Shown: positions 53,930 through 64,000 of the stretch, one piece after another
How the letters are laid out: each line of letters opens with the position of its first letter
How positions within the stretch are numbered: position 1 is the first letter of the stretch
Assembly (NCBI RefSeq): GCF_900103545.1
Contig: NZ_FNHH01000013.1
Span: forward strand, 40,530 to 104,529
Reading direction: 5' to 3'
Length of the DNA stretch: 64,000 bases
Source of the DNA: Daejeonella rubra
Lineage (GTDB): Bacteria > Bacteroidota > Bacteroidia > Sphingobacteriales > Sphingobacteriaceae
Translations under genes and position numbers: made by a program
Notes under the pieces: model-generated
Database searches by the model: none
The model's input: the letters and a program-made list of their open reading frames with translations, nothing else
Told to the model about the DNA's origin: nothing

Positions 53930-56097
53930 ACATCAAGGTAAAACAACGCGACATAACAGATTGCGGTGCTGCATGCCTGGCCTCTGTAGCCAGACATTAT
54001 CGCCTTGATGTTCCTGTTTCCCGTATCAGGCAGTTTGCAGGTACAGACAAGGATGGAACTAACGTAGCCGGTATGATTGAGGCAGCAAAGAAACTAGGAT
54101 TAGATGCGAAAGGAGTTAAAGGTCCATTTGAGAGCCTCGCAAAGATACCCCTGCCTGCGATTGCACATGTGGTGATCAGGAATGTTTTGCATCACTATGT
54201 TGTTATTTACAAGGTTGGAAAGAACAAGATTTTGTTAATGGATCCAGCTGATGGTGAAATGCACTCTAAGTCAAATGACAATTTTAAGAATGAATGGACT
54301 GGTGTATTACTGCTCTTGATGCCATCCGATAATTTTGTTCCGGGGAATAAAGAAACGGGCTTGTCGGATCGCCTCCTGAGTTTATTGAAGCCGCATAGAC
54401 CAATTCTTATCCAGGCATTATTCGGGGCGGTTATTTACACCATACTTGGACTTTCAACCTCGATTTTTGTGCAGAAGATCGTCGATTTTGTGCTTGTTGA
54501 CGGAAACAGAAACCTGCTTAACCTGATGAGCATCGGCATGATCCTCATTCTGTTATTTCAGGTATTTATAGGTACTGCAAAAAGTGTATTTATTATTCGT
54601 GCAGGTCAGATGATCGATGCCCGTCTGATACTTGGCTATTATAAGCATCTCCTGAAATTACCACAGCAGTTTTTTGATACCATGCGGGTGGGGGAAATAA
54701 CATCGAGGATCAGTGATGCGGTTAAAATACGGGTTTTCATCAATGATGTATCCATTAATCTTGCTGTAAACCTCTTTATGCTTGTTTTTGCATTTGTTTT
54801 GATGTTTACCTATTACTGGAAACTGGCAGTTTTTATGCTGCTGCTGATCCCGCTTTATTCAATCATCTATATCATCACCAATGCATTGAATAAGAAGGTG
54901 CAAAGAAAATTGATGGAGGAAAGTGCTGATTTGGAATCTCAGCTTGTGGAGAGTCTGAATTCTATCGGGACAATCAAGCGCTTTGGATTGGAAGAACATG
55001 CAAATCAGAAAACTGAAATTAAATTCCTGAATCTTTTATCAACTATTTATAAATCAAGCCTGAACTCTTTATTTTCCGGCACTTCAACAGAGTTAGTTTC
55101 TCATTTGTTCACTATTATTCTTCTATGGCTTGGTGCAGGCCTGGTGCTTGATAAGCAGATCAGTCCGGGAGAATTACTTTCTTTTTATACCCTGATAGGA
55201 TATTTTACAGGGCCGGTTTCATCCTTCGTTGGGATGAATAAAGTAATTCAGGATGCGATAATTGCATCAGACAGGCTTTTTGAGATCATGGATATGGAGA
55301 GGGAGAGTGAAGAGAATAAAGTAGAGCTTCCTAAGACAGGGCTGGGAGATATCCGCTTTGTGAATGTATCTTTTCGTTATGGCTCAAGAGGAAGTATTTT
55401 TGATAATTTGAATTTGGAGATTCCTTATCAAAAAATGACAGGGATCGTGGGTGAGAGCGGATCCGGAAAATCATCCCTAATGTCTATACTTCAGAATATC
55501 TACCCTGTTCAGTCGGGTAATACCTTTATCGGAGATTATTCCATAAAATATATCAGTAATCATTCTCTTCGTGAGATCGTAGGCGTTGTGCCTCAGAAGA
55601 TTGACCTCTTTGCCGCCAATGTGATAGAAAATATTGCTGTTGGGGTTGAAGATCCAGACATGAAGAAAATTATCAGTATTTGTGCCAGGCTGGGAATGAT
55701 TGGGTTTATAGAAAACTTACCCCAGGGGTTTGCAACGCAAATAGGAGAGAATGGCTCCAACTTGTCGGGCGGACAGAAACAAAGGCTTGCAATAGCAAGG
55801 GCGCTGTACAGAGATCCTGAAATTTTGATACTGGATGAGGCAAGTTCATCACTTGATCCGGTTTCTGAGAAATATGTTCAGGATGCGATCAATCATTTAT
55901 TATCCGAAGATAAGACGGTTATCGTCATTTCGCATCGTATGAGTACCATTCAAAACGCAGGAAAGATCATTGTAATGAGGGAGGGCAAAGTGGTGGAAGA
56001 GGGTAATCATGCCGAACTAATTGGCATGCAGGGAGAATATCATCAGCTATGGCAGCGTCAATTACCAATGGAATATCAGGTACCAATCAATGTTTAA
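53926..56097 (+). CDS. C39-peptidase ABC transporter for double-glycine peptides
   Basis: This 723-residue protein has an N-terminal C39 peptidase domain (about 1-140): catalytic C13 in TDCGAACLASVARHY, His in HHYVVIYKV and Asp in LMDPADG. A six-helix exporter domain (about 160-440) and an ATPase domain follow, with Walker A GESGSGKSS (K515), signature NLSGGQKQR and Walker B ILILDEASSSLD. Such proteins cut the leader of GG peptides and export the mature part. All catalytic residues are present. The tiny GG-peptide genes 0.4-1.0 kb downstream are the obvious cargo. Confidence 0.96.
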   Translation: MNIKVKQRDITDCGAACLASVARHYRLDVPVSRIRQFAGTDKDGTNVAGMIEAAKKLGLDAKGVKGPFESLAKIPLPAIAHVVIRNVLHHYVVIYKVGKNKILLMDPADGEMHSKSNDNFKNEWTGVLLLLMPSDNFVPGNKETGLSDRLLSLLKPHRPILIQALFGAVIYTILGLSTSIFVQKIVDFVLVDGNRNLLNLMSIGMILILLFQVFIGTAKSVFIIRAGQMIDARLILGYYKHLLKLPQQFFDTMRVGEITSRISDAVKIRVFINDVSINLAVNLFMLVFAFVLMFTYYWKLAVFMLLLIPLYSIIYIITNALNKKVQRKLMEESADLESQLVESLNSIGTIKRFGLEEHANQKTEIKFLNLLSTIYKSSLNSLFSGTSTELVSHLFTIILLWLGAGLVLDKQISPGELLSFYTLIGYFTGPVSSFVGMNKVIQDAIIASDRLFEIMDMERESEENKVELPKTGLGDIRFVNVSFRYGSRGSIFDNLNLEIPYQKMTGIVGESGSGKSSLMSILQNIYPVQSGNTFIGDYSIKYISNHSLREIVGVVPQKIDLFAANVIENIAVGVEDPDMKKIISICARLGMIGFIENLPQGFATQIGENGSNLSGGQKQRLAIARALYRDPEILILDEASSSLDPVSEKYVQDAINHLLSEDKTVIVISHRMSTIQNAGKIIVMREGKVVEEGNHAELIGMQGEYHQLWQRQLPMEYQVPINV

Positions 56098-56111
56098 CAA
56101 AACCGATAAGG

Positions 56112-56435
56112 ATGAAGTTATTAGAGCAAATTGAGCGTATTAACCGACTGCATGAAATGATCAAATACCGTCGTACCGGGACACCTCAGCAGCTGGCAAA
56201 GAGGTTGAACCTTTCTACCTCTATGATCTATAAACTGATGGATGAACTTAGGCTGAGAGAGGTTCCGGTAGAATATTCCAGACAAATGGGTACCTATTAT
56301 TATAGCAGGGGTTTTCAAATGAAGATCTCAATTGATTTCAAATTGCTGGCTGAAGATGAGACAAGGGATTTTGCCGGTGGAAGTTATTTATTTGGATTTT
56401 CACAAATAAAATCAAAAATATTTTCTCTGCTATAG
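56112..56435 (+). CDS. Small helix-turn-helix protein, probable regulator of the peptide locus
   Basis: I use ATG 56112 (107 residues); an upstream ATG at 56049 lies inside the ABC gene in another frame. Residues about 20-50 (RRTGTPQQLAKRLNLSTSMIYKLMDELR) form an HTH of the DeoR/HTH_11 kind. The C-terminus (about 55-107) holds a YYYSRGFQMKISIDF segment of unknown fold. It starts 14 bases after the exporter gene and is followed by two palindromes (56467-56490) that could be its operators. Confidence 0.75.
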   Translation: MKLLEQIERINRLHEMIKYRRTGTPQQLAKRLNLSTSMIYKLMDELRLREVPVEYSRQMGTYYYSRGFQMKISIDFKLLAEDETRDFAGGSYLFGFSQIKSKIFSLL

Positions 56436-56466
56436 TTTTTTTATAGTGAAGAAAAGTTAATTTATA

Positions 56467-56490
56467 TATCGCGATAAATGCTGTACAGCA
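56467..56490. promoter_or_regulatory. Two adjacent perfect palindromes, possible operators
   Basis: TATCGCGATA (56467-56476) and TGCTGTACAGCA (56479-56490) are both perfect dyads, two bases apart. They lie 31 bases after the HTH gene and 50 bases before the first peptide start, in otherwise AT-rich DNA. Binding by the HTH protein is inference only. Confidence 0.4.
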
Positions 56491-56539
56491 GAAGGCAGAA
56501 ACCGAAAAGCCTGAAAAGAGTAGGTAAAATAATAATTGA

Positions 56540-56668
56540 ATGAAGATGAAAAGTTTTGAAGTATTTTCTTTGACTTTAAACGAATTAGCCATAAATGAGT
56601 TTCTCCAACCTGGAGGTGCTGATTGGCGGGAGCTAATCTCTATTCAGGCTAATTTGCGCTGGAGTTGA
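56540..56668 (+). CDS. Candidate peptide precursor 1, PGG-type leader
   Basis: ATG 56540 opens a 42-codon gene. Residues 1-26 (MKMKSFEVFSLTLNELAINE then FLQPGG) look like a GG-type leader and the remaining 16 residues (ADWRELISIQANLRWS) would be exported. Spacing of the hydrophobic leader positions relative to GG is one residue off the canonical -4/-7/-12 pattern, so cleavage is less certain than for the next two. It could be a signalling peptide given its short mature part. Confidence 0.4.
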   Translation: MKMKSFEVFSLTLNELAINEFLQPGGADWRELISIQANLRWS

Positions 56669-56763
56669 TAAAACAAATGCAAATATATTAGAACTGGCAC
56701 TGTAAGTTCAGGCAATATTGCAGATTTCGAAATTGTTTATTATTCAATTGAAATCTTAAAATC

Positions 56764-56946
56764 ATGGATTTGAAACAATTAAATTTAGTTGAGCTTGATT
56801 CTAAAGAATTAATCCTTTGTGAAGGAGGGAATTGGCTTAAAACGACTATTTGGGGAACTTTAATTTACGAGGCTGCATCGAATTGGGAGGCAATTAAGGC
56901 AGGTGTCGTTGATGGTTGGAATGGAACTTATAACAATAAATATTAA
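56764..56946 (+). CDS. Bacteriocin-like GG-leader peptide 2
   Basis: The 60-residue peptide has leader residues 1-22 (ending ELDSKELILCEGG) with Leu at -12 and -7 and Cys at -4 relative to the G21-G22 cut. The mature part is 38 residues, starting NWLKTTIWGTLIYEA and rich in aromatic and small residues, near neutral charge. This fits class II bacteriocin-type peptides exported by C39 transporters. A start-site RBS is not evident, as usual in this phylum. Confidence 0.72.
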   Translation: MDLKQLNLVELDSKELILCEGGNWLKTTIWGTLIYEAASNWEAIKAGVVDGWNGTYNNKY

Positions 56947-56957
56947 AATCAATAATT

Positions 56958-57131
56958 ATGAAACTAGAAGAATTAACAACAGACGAGTTGATGAATATTG
57001 AAGGTGGAGGCCTTGGGAACTTTTTTTATGATGTGTGTTATGCGACTGTAAGGACATTTCGGTTTGCATCAGATCTTTCAGATTCTTTAAAGGATAATCC
57101 AAATTATGGTAATCCTATGTTATATAAATAA
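56958..57131 (+). CDS. Bacteriocin-like GG-leader peptide 3
   Basis: This 57-residue gene begins 12 bases after peptide 2. The leader MKLEELTTDELMNIEGG has Leu at -12, Leu at -7, Ile at -4 and GG at -2/-1, a textbook C39 substrate. The mature part is 40 residues starting GLGNFFYDVCYATVR, with a single Cys27. Tandem genes 2 and 3 may act together as a two-peptide bacteriocin, though this is inference from arrangement only. Confidence 0.78.
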   Translation: MKLEELTTDELMNIEGGGLGNFFYDVCYATVRTFRFASDLSDSLKDNPNYGNPMLYK

Positions 57132-57181
57132 AGTTTTAAAATTAGCAGACTATTTAAGGTAGTCTGCTAAATAATTGAATT

Positions 57182-57634
57182 ATGATCAAGCTGGAAAATA
57201 AAAAAATTATACAATACTTTATTCTGCTACTTCTGTTACAAATATTGAATGGCTATATATTCAATTATCTTAACAAGAATTTCTTTTATTTTGAAAGTCC
57301 ATTTTTTGAGGAAATCCCTGCGAAAGAAATATTTTTTTTAGTGGTATTAATTGCTCCTATAATTGAAACTTTGATCTTTCAATTTCTCCTCTTTAGTTTA
57401 TTGAATCAAATGAGAATAAAAAACACATTAATTATTGTCCTTCTCATGTCTTTTTCTTTTTCACTAGCGCATTGGTATCATTGGCTTTATGTGGTTGCTA
57501 CTTTTGTAAATGGATTCTTTCTCAATTATTTTTATGTATACATCAACAAGTATCGAAATGAACTTGTTGCGGTTTTGTTAACAATTGCTTTGCATGCATC
57601 CTATAATTTATATGGTTTCTTATTTGTTCAATAG
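57182..57634 (+). CDS. CPBP-family intramembrane protease, probable immunity or processing protein
   Basis: The 150-residue membrane protein has about four helices with CPBP (Abi/CAAX) motifs: APIIETLIFQF in place of the common EExxxR motif, His in SLAHWYHW, and His in TIALHASYNL. The first Glu is replaced by Ile, leaving a single Glu, and the Arg by Gln, so activity may be reduced. In bacteriocin loci such proteins often give self-immunity. It lies 50 bases after peptide 3, consistent with co-expression. Confidence 0.82.
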   Translation: MIKLENKKIIQYFILLLLLQILNGYIFNYLNKNFFYFESPFFEEIPAKEIFFLVVLIAPIIETLIFQFLLFSLLNQMRIKNTLIIVLLMSFSFSLAHWYHWLYVVATFVNGFFLNYFYVYINKYRNELVAVLLTIALHASYNLYGFLFVQ

Positions 57635-57829
57635 TGGCTTTGAAAAATTTTCTTTTTCACTATTCCTGCGGTGGCAATTACTACGCTGTTTGTTCTGAAT
57701 TTAACTATGAAGCAATTTCTTCTAAGAAATTTTCATTGAAATGATGAATAGTAAAGGCAGAGGAGATTCGATTATTGAAAGGTTTTGCCTGGTACTAATT
57801 GATTGTTTCAGACAGTTCTAAAATTTATT

Positions 57830-57964
57830 ATGGAAAAGAAAAATAACAAATTCAATTGGAAACACCTTGTTGGGTTCATTGCCGTGTTCATTATTGTTTA
57901 TGCTCTGCTTGAATATTTGCCTGATATTTTAAGGAGTTTCATTGAGCAGGGATTTAATAAATAA
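57830..57964 (+). CDS. Small single-pass membrane protein at the end of the peptide locus
   Basis: A 44-codon gene begins at ATG 57830. The N-terminus is basic (MEKKNNKFNWKH), followed by one helix (LVGFIAVFIIVYALLEYL, about 13-30) and a short amphipathic end. There is no GG motif. It could assist immunity. The stretch 57635-57829 before it holds no convincing gene. Confidence 0.5.
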   Translation: MEKKNNKFNWKHLVGFIAVFIIVYALLEYLPDILRSFIEQGFNK

Positions 57965-57983
57965 GGCGGGGAGATTTTATACT

Positions 57984-58310
57984 TTAATTCCCAAAGATTG
58001 AACTCTTCTCTTCCTTCTTTGCCTCTTCCTGTATGATCACGAATACGTCTTCGTTCTCTTTCTTCATCAGGTATTTTTCGCGGGCGAATTTTTCGAGTTT
58101 GCTTTGATTGGTGGTCAGCTCATTCAGATCTTTTACTGCCTTGGCTGATTCAAAGGTATAGAATTCTTTTTCGGCTTCCAGTTTATTCAGCTGGGTACGG
58201 TATTCGTATTGCGACATCAGATCATTACGGTCGAAAAATAACATCCAGGTTAGAAATGCAACACCTGCAATCAAATATTTATTTCGGATCAGATCTAATA
58301 TTCTAGTCAT
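57984..58310 (-). CDS. FtsB/DivIC-family septum formation initiator
   Basis: The 108-residue protein has one N-terminal helix (about 12-26, YLIAGVAFLTWMLFF) and a coiled coil (about 35-80), ending with LEKFAREKYLMKKENEDVFVI, the FtsB/DivIC signature. It is a bitopic divisome protein that bridges FtsL and FtsQ-like partners. It is downstream of eno on the same strand, but a strong terminator lies between them. Confidence 0.88.
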   Translation of the reverse strand: MTRILDLIRNKYLIAGVAFLTWMLFFDRNDLMSQYEYRTQLNKLEAEKEFYTFESAKAVKDLNELTTNQSKLEKFAREKYLMKKENEDVFVIIQEEAKKEEKSSIFGN

Positions 58311-58328
58311 CAGTACAAATATAAAACA

Positions 58329-58363
58329 AAAACATCCTAAGATTAATATTCTTAGGATGTTTT
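58329..58363 (-). terminator. Strong intrinsic terminator of eno
   Basis: AAAACATCCTAAGA (58329-58342) pairs perfectly with TCTTAGGATGTTTT (58350-58363), a 14-base stem with a seven-base loop. On the minus strand a T-rich run follows, so it ends the eno transcript before the ftsB-like gene. Confidence 0.85.
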
Positions 58364-58396
58364 GCTAATGGGTATTACTAACTTATTAACACCCGC

Positions 58397-60846
<2,450 letters not shown>

Positions 60847-61059
60847 TTATTAAAAATTGAAAAGATATTTAAAATCGATTGAAGAGCAATGATTTCGGAA
60901 GATTTTCCGCAGTGTAGAGGGAAGTTTTTTACTTCATATTTCACGTCGTCAAAATTAGGTATTTATTACTAAAACTGAAAGTTTTGATCAATGAATTATC
61001 AAATTGTTTTTCATATATCATTTAGGAATATTTTGAGTGTGTATTGTTTCTATTAATCC

Positions 61060-61067
61060 TAACTTTG
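61060..61067 (+). promoter_or_regulatory. -7 promoter box for panB
   Basis: TAACTTTG matches TAnnTTTG, 22 bases before the panB ATG. The nearest TTTG (61032-61035) is 24 bases upstream, longer than the usual spacing, so the -33 element is doubtful. Confidence 0.45.
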
Positions 61068-61089
61068 ATTTTCATTAAAACCCTGCCAC

Positions 61090-61905
61090 ATGTCTGTACA
61101 TAAAGAGGTAAAACGGATCACTACTAATACGATCCAGGAAATGAAGCAAAAGGGCGAAAAGATCGCCATGCTGACTTCTTATGATTACTCAATGGCTACC
61201 ATCGTTGACGAAGGTGGTATTGATGTCATTCTGGTCGGCGACTCAGCCTCAAATGTGATGGCGGGTCATGAAACAACCCTCCCGATCACTTTGGACCAGA
61301 TGATCTATCATGCTGCATCGGTAGTCAGGGCAGTAAAGCGGGCTCTTGTTGTGGTTGATCTTCCTTTCGGTTCTTATCAGGGAAATTCTAAAGAAGCCTT
61401 GAATTCAGCAATCAGGATCATGAAGGAATCGGGCGCTCATGCTGTCAAACTGGAAGGCGGATTAGAAATACGTGAATCTGTAGAGAGGATCATCACTGCC
61501 GGAATTCCGGTAATGGGACATTTGGGATTAACTCCTCAGTCAATCTATAAATTTGGCACCTATACCGTCCGGGCAAAGGAAGAGGCCGAAGCAGAAAAAC
61601 TTAAACAAGATATACTAGTGCTTCAGGAAGCAGGATGTTTTTCTGTCGTTCTGGAAAAAATACCTGCAAAACTTGCAAAAGAGGTTACCGATAGCGTTAA
61701 AATTCCAACTATTGGAATCGGAGCGGGGCAGCACTGCGACGGACAGGTTCTTGTGATCAATGATATGATCGGTTTGACAAAAGGATTCAAACCACGGTTT
61801 TTGAGACAATATCTGAACCTTTTTGAGGAGATCAACGGCGCTGTCCAGTCATATGTGAAAGATGTGAAAGCCGGTGGCTTTCCAAATGAAAAGGAACAAT
61901 ATTAA
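61090..61905 (+). CDS. panB: 3-methyl-2-oxobutanoate hydroxymethyltransferase
   Basis: The 271-residue TIM-barrel enzyme adds a hydroxymethyl group from methylene-tetrahydrofolate to 2-oxoisovalerate, making ketopantoate for pantothenate and CoA. Motifs: [61 protein letters not shown] and [15 protein letters not shown]. Length is standard. It lies 13 bases before the pseudouridine synthase gene. Confidence 0.97.
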   Translation: MSVHKEVKRITTNTIQEMKQKGEKIAMLTSYDYSMATIVDEGGIDVILVGDSASNVMAGHETTLPITLDQMIYHAASVVRAVKRALVVVDLPFGSYQGNSKEALNSAIRIMKESGAHAVKLEGGLEIRESVERIITAGIPVMGHLGLTPQSIYKFGTYTVRAKEEAEAEKLKQDILVLQEAGCFSVVLEKIPAKLAKEVTDSVKIPTIGIGAGQHCDGQVLVINDMIGLTKGFKPRFLRQYLNLFEEINGAVQSYVKDVKAGGFPNEKEQY

Positions 61906-61918
61906 GAATCGATAATTA

Positions 61919-62653
61919 ATGGCTGCTCCTGAATATAAAAAGGCAAAATTCCCTGTTCTTTCACCCGATATTACCGATAAGGATATTCTGTTTGAAGACA
62001 ATCACCTGATCGCTGTGAACAAGCGGGCAGGAGATATTGTGCAGGTTGATGATACAGGTGATGAATCGCTGGATGAAAAAGTGAAACGATATATTGCCAA
62101 AAAGTATAATAAACCTAACGGTGCATTTTTGGGTGTTGTTCATCGTCTCGACCGACCGGTGAGCGGTGTTATTTTATTCGCTAAAACAAGCAAGGCGCTT
62201 GACCGTATCAATAAGATGTTCAAAAGCCGTGATATGCATAAGACCTATTGGGCGGTAGTTCGTAACCGCCCTGCAGTTGAGGCAGGAACCTTGGTGCACT
62301 GGCTTGTAAAAAATCCTCAGAAAAATGTCACTAAAGCTTATGATAAGGAGGTCCCGGGAAGCCAGCGTGCAGAATTGCATTATAAACTTTTGGGAGAGCT
62401 TGGGGGCTATTACCTGATTGAAGTTGACCCGATCACCGGTCGTCCCCATCAGATTCGTGTTCAATTATCAACACTTAATTGCCCGATCGTGGGTGACAAT
62501 AAATACGGATATCCTCGTGGAAGCCTCAAAAAGAGTATTTGTCTGCATGCCCGCAGACTTCAATTTATGCATCCCGTTAAGCTGGAGCCTGTCAATATTT
62601 TTGCCCCTCTGCCACAGGACGGATTCTGGGAGCGCTTTGAAGTTTTTGGATGA
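61919..62653 (+). CDS. RluA-family pseudouridine synthase
   Basis: The 244-residue protein has the RluA/RluC/RluD catalytic core: FEDNHLIAVNKRAGDIVQ, catalytic Asp in VVHRLDRPVSGVILFAKT and RPHQIRVQLSTLNCPIVGDNKYG. There is no S4 domain, so it is a short type closer to RluA or RluC-like single-domain members. It modifies rRNA or tRNA uridines; the exact site is not known from sequence. It converges on the SDR gene, two bases away. Confidence 0.92.
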   Translation: MAAPEYKKAKFPVLSPDITDKDILFEDNHLIAVNKRAGDIVQVDDTGDESLDEKVKRYIAKKYNKPNGAFLGVVHRLDRPVSGVILFAKTSKALDRINKMFKSRDMHKTYWAVVRNRPAVEAGTLVHWLVKNPQKNVTKAYDKEVPGSQRAELHYKLLGELGGYYLIEVDPITGRPHQIRVQLSTLNCPIVGDNKYGYPRGSLKKSICLHARRLQFMHPVKLEPVNIFAPLPQDGFWERFEVFG

Positions 62654-62655
62654 TC

Positions 62656-63498
62656 TTACTGATCAAATGATGTGTTTAGCGTTATATCTTCCCAGGCTTT
62701 AAGTTCCTCTTCAACCATTTTATATTTCTCACGAATTGCATCCAGAGCGGGTTTTCCCAAAACAAGACGTAATGGAGGGTTTTCGCTGTTCACAACTTTC
62801 AGCATCGCTTTTGCGCCTTTAACAGGATCGCCGGGCTGCTTTCCGCTATTGCTCTGAAGTAAATTAAGGCGGTCGCCGGAACTGGCTTTGTAATCATCAA
62901 TACTTTTCTTTGCCCTTACGGATGATGCGCCTGCCCAATCGGTTCTGAATGGACCCGGTTCAATCAATGTTAAATGAATATTTAAAGGCTTAATTTCTGC
63001 TGAAAGTGCCTCGCTCATGCCTTCGAGAGCGAATTTGCTTGCATTGTATAATCCTGTTCCTGAATAAGCGCGAATTCCTGACATGGATGAAATCTGAAGG
63101 ATATGACCTGAACGCTGCTTACGCATAATGGGTAATACCGCTTGTGTGAGTGCCAGAACAGAAAAGAAATTAGTTTCCATCTGTTGCCTTGCCTCCTCCA
63201 TACTTAGTTCCTCAATTGCCCCGAATAATCCATAGCCTGCATTATTTACAAGTACATCCAGGCGACCTTGATGTTCAAGTATATCAGTGAGCACAGTGGC
63301 AATATTCTGATGCTGATTGACATCGAGGATGACTCCAAAAGTTTTGCCGGGGACGAGTTCATTGAATGCTTCTAACTGTTCATTTTTTCTGAGCGTTCCA
63401 TAAACGATATCTCCGTTCTGTGCAGCTTCCAGTGCAAGCGCTCTTCCTAAACCTCCGGATACCCCGGTAATAAGCCAAATTCGGGTTGAATTATTCAT
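62656..63498 (-). CDS. SDR-family oxidoreductase
   Basis: This 280-residue classical SDR has GVSGGLGRALA (about residues 12-22), NNAGYGLFGAIEE, Ser in ISSMSG and Tyr-x3-Lys in YNASKFALEGM. The NAD(P) motif and the LIEPGPFRTDWAG segment match SDRs annotated as retinol or ketoreductase-like. Substrate unknown. The gene stands alone, with repeats upstream of its start. Confidence 0.9.
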   Translation of the reverse strand: MNNSTRIWLITGVSGGLGRALALEAAQNGDIVYGTLRKNEQLEAFNELVPGKTFGVILDVNQHQNIATVLTDILEHQGRLDVLVNNAGYGLFGAIEELSMEEARQQMETNFFSVLALTQAVLPIMRKQRSGHILQISSMSGIRAYSGTGLYNASKFALEGMSEALSAEIKPLNIHLTLIEPGPFRTDWAGASSVRAKKSIDDYKASSGDRLNLLQSNSGKQPGDPVKGAKAMLKVVNSENPPLRLVLGKPALDAIREKYKMVEEELKAWEDITLNTSFDQ

Positions 63499-63529
63499 GT
63501 TGCAATTTACTTATTTTTCAATTATCTGC

Positions 63530-63906
63530 TATCAGTTGTCAGTTATCTGTTATCTGATGTCTGAGGTCAGATGTCAGAAGTAATCCTGCTGATTTCAAAT
63601 TAGCACTTCCTAATCTTTGTTCTTTTATCGGAGGTAGTATGAGGTCTGATGTATGAGGTCAGAAAAAATGCTGCTGATTTCACATTAGCGCTTCATTGTC
63701 CCGATTCCTGGTTCTTGGCTCCTGGTTCCTTACTAAAACATCAGTTGTCTGTTATCAGTTGTCTGTTATCAGGAAAAAGGCAGTAAATTTCAAATTAGCA
63801 ATCATTATCCTGGTTCTTGACTCTTGGCTCTTGGTTCCATTCTGTTGTCAGTTGTCTGTTATCTGTTATCAGGAAAAAGGCAGTAAATTTCAAATTAGCA
63901 ATCATT
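63530..63906. repeat. Degenerate intergenic repeat block
   Basis: About four imperfect units contain the word TTTCAAATTAGCA (63593-63605, 63678-63690 with changes, 63788-63800, 63888-63900), interspersed with TCTGTTATCAG and CTTGGTTCC words. A 45-base stretch is exactly repeated at 63762-63806 and 63862-63906. The remaining sequence to 64000 holds no recognised gene. Confidence 0.75.
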
Positions 63907-64000
63907 TGTACTTCCCTAATTAGAGTTGACCGGTTTCTAATAGTTTTTCATTGTTAAAAATAGTAAACCTTGGCTTAGAAAAAAGTTTATTATTAAACCA

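Noticed and set aside
57741..57821. 26-codon frame between the CPBP gene and the small membrane protein
   Set aside because: Very short, no leader motif or hydrophobic segment, no support beyond an ATG.
63530..63906. Possible CRISPR array
   Set aside because: Units are imperfect, spacing is irregular and there are no cas genes or unique spacers.
63696..63923. 75-codon frame near the window end
   Set aside because: It lies inside the repeat block and consists of repeated words.

Overview
The window looks like a chromosomal segment of a Bacteroidota bacterium, most likely Sphingobacteriales / Pedobacter-like. The signs are a FecI/FecR plus SusC/SusD locus, TAnnTTTG-type -7 promoter boxes, weak or absent Shine-Dalgarno sequences, a DUF4293 gene, and low-complexity intergenic repeats. 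I estimate base composition near 40% GC by eye. No rRNA, tRNA, CRISPR array, integrase or transposase was seen.

Region 1 (1-735) is the N-terminal part of a DEAD-box RNA helicase on the minus strand, cut by the window edge.

Region 2 (about 1.0-39.9 kb) is a large catabolic island, almost all on the plus strand. It holds four paralogous COG3964-type amidohydrolases, five SelA/DgaE-type PLP enzymes, two RidA-family deaminases and two Tat-signal proteins of an unrecognised family. It also holds a FecI/FecR pair with a SusC/SusD outer-membrane uptake pair, a BASS-type transporter, an M81 (MlrC-like) peptidase, a gamma-glutamyltransferase, a PQQ-type dehydrogenase with cytochrome c, and a CBM9-like protein. 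At its end are cytoplasmic-looking enzymes: a 3-hydroxyacyl-CoA dehydrogenase-like protein, a HemL-like class III aminotransferase, an FAD/Fe-S D-2-hydroxyacid dehydrogenase and a 3-hydroxybutyrate dehydrogenase-like SDR. Nearly every amidohydrolase, PLP enzyme and RidA protein begins with a Sec or Tat signal, so much of the chemistry appears to occur in the periplasm. My reading is stepwise use of an acylated, unusual amino-acid or peptide substrate: uptake by SusCD, deacylation, PLP-dependent elimination, imine hydrolysis by RidA, import of the product, then oxidation. The substrate cannot be read from the sequence.

One gene of a different kind, 6975-8780 on the minus strand, sits inside this island and resembles GINT1-type (GH43-like propeller) sugar-transfer proteins.

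Region 3 (39.9-52.5 kb) is mostly housekeeping: a DUF4293 protein, truA, an MsbA-like ABC exporter, a dicarboxylate symporter, sucD, an RlpA-like protein, msrB, a methyltransferase, fabG, a SIMPL protein and a large VWA/BatA-like membrane protein. It contains an approximately 890-base non-coding stretch with three strong hairpins, and several repeat tracts.

Region 4 (52.6-58.0 kb) is a compact bacteriocin-type (double-glycine peptide) export locus. It has HlyD and a C39-peptidase ABC transporter overlapping by 4 bases, a small HTH protein, three tiny candidate precursor peptides (two with near-canonical GG leaders), a CPBP intramembrane protease and a 44-residue single-pass membrane protein. 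Two perfect palindromes lie between the HTH gene and the peptides.

Region 5 (58.0-64.0 kb) holds ftsB/divIC-like, eno and carA on the minus strand, panB and an RluA-family pseudouridine synthase on the plus strand, an SDR on the minus strand, and a terminal block of degenerate repeats.
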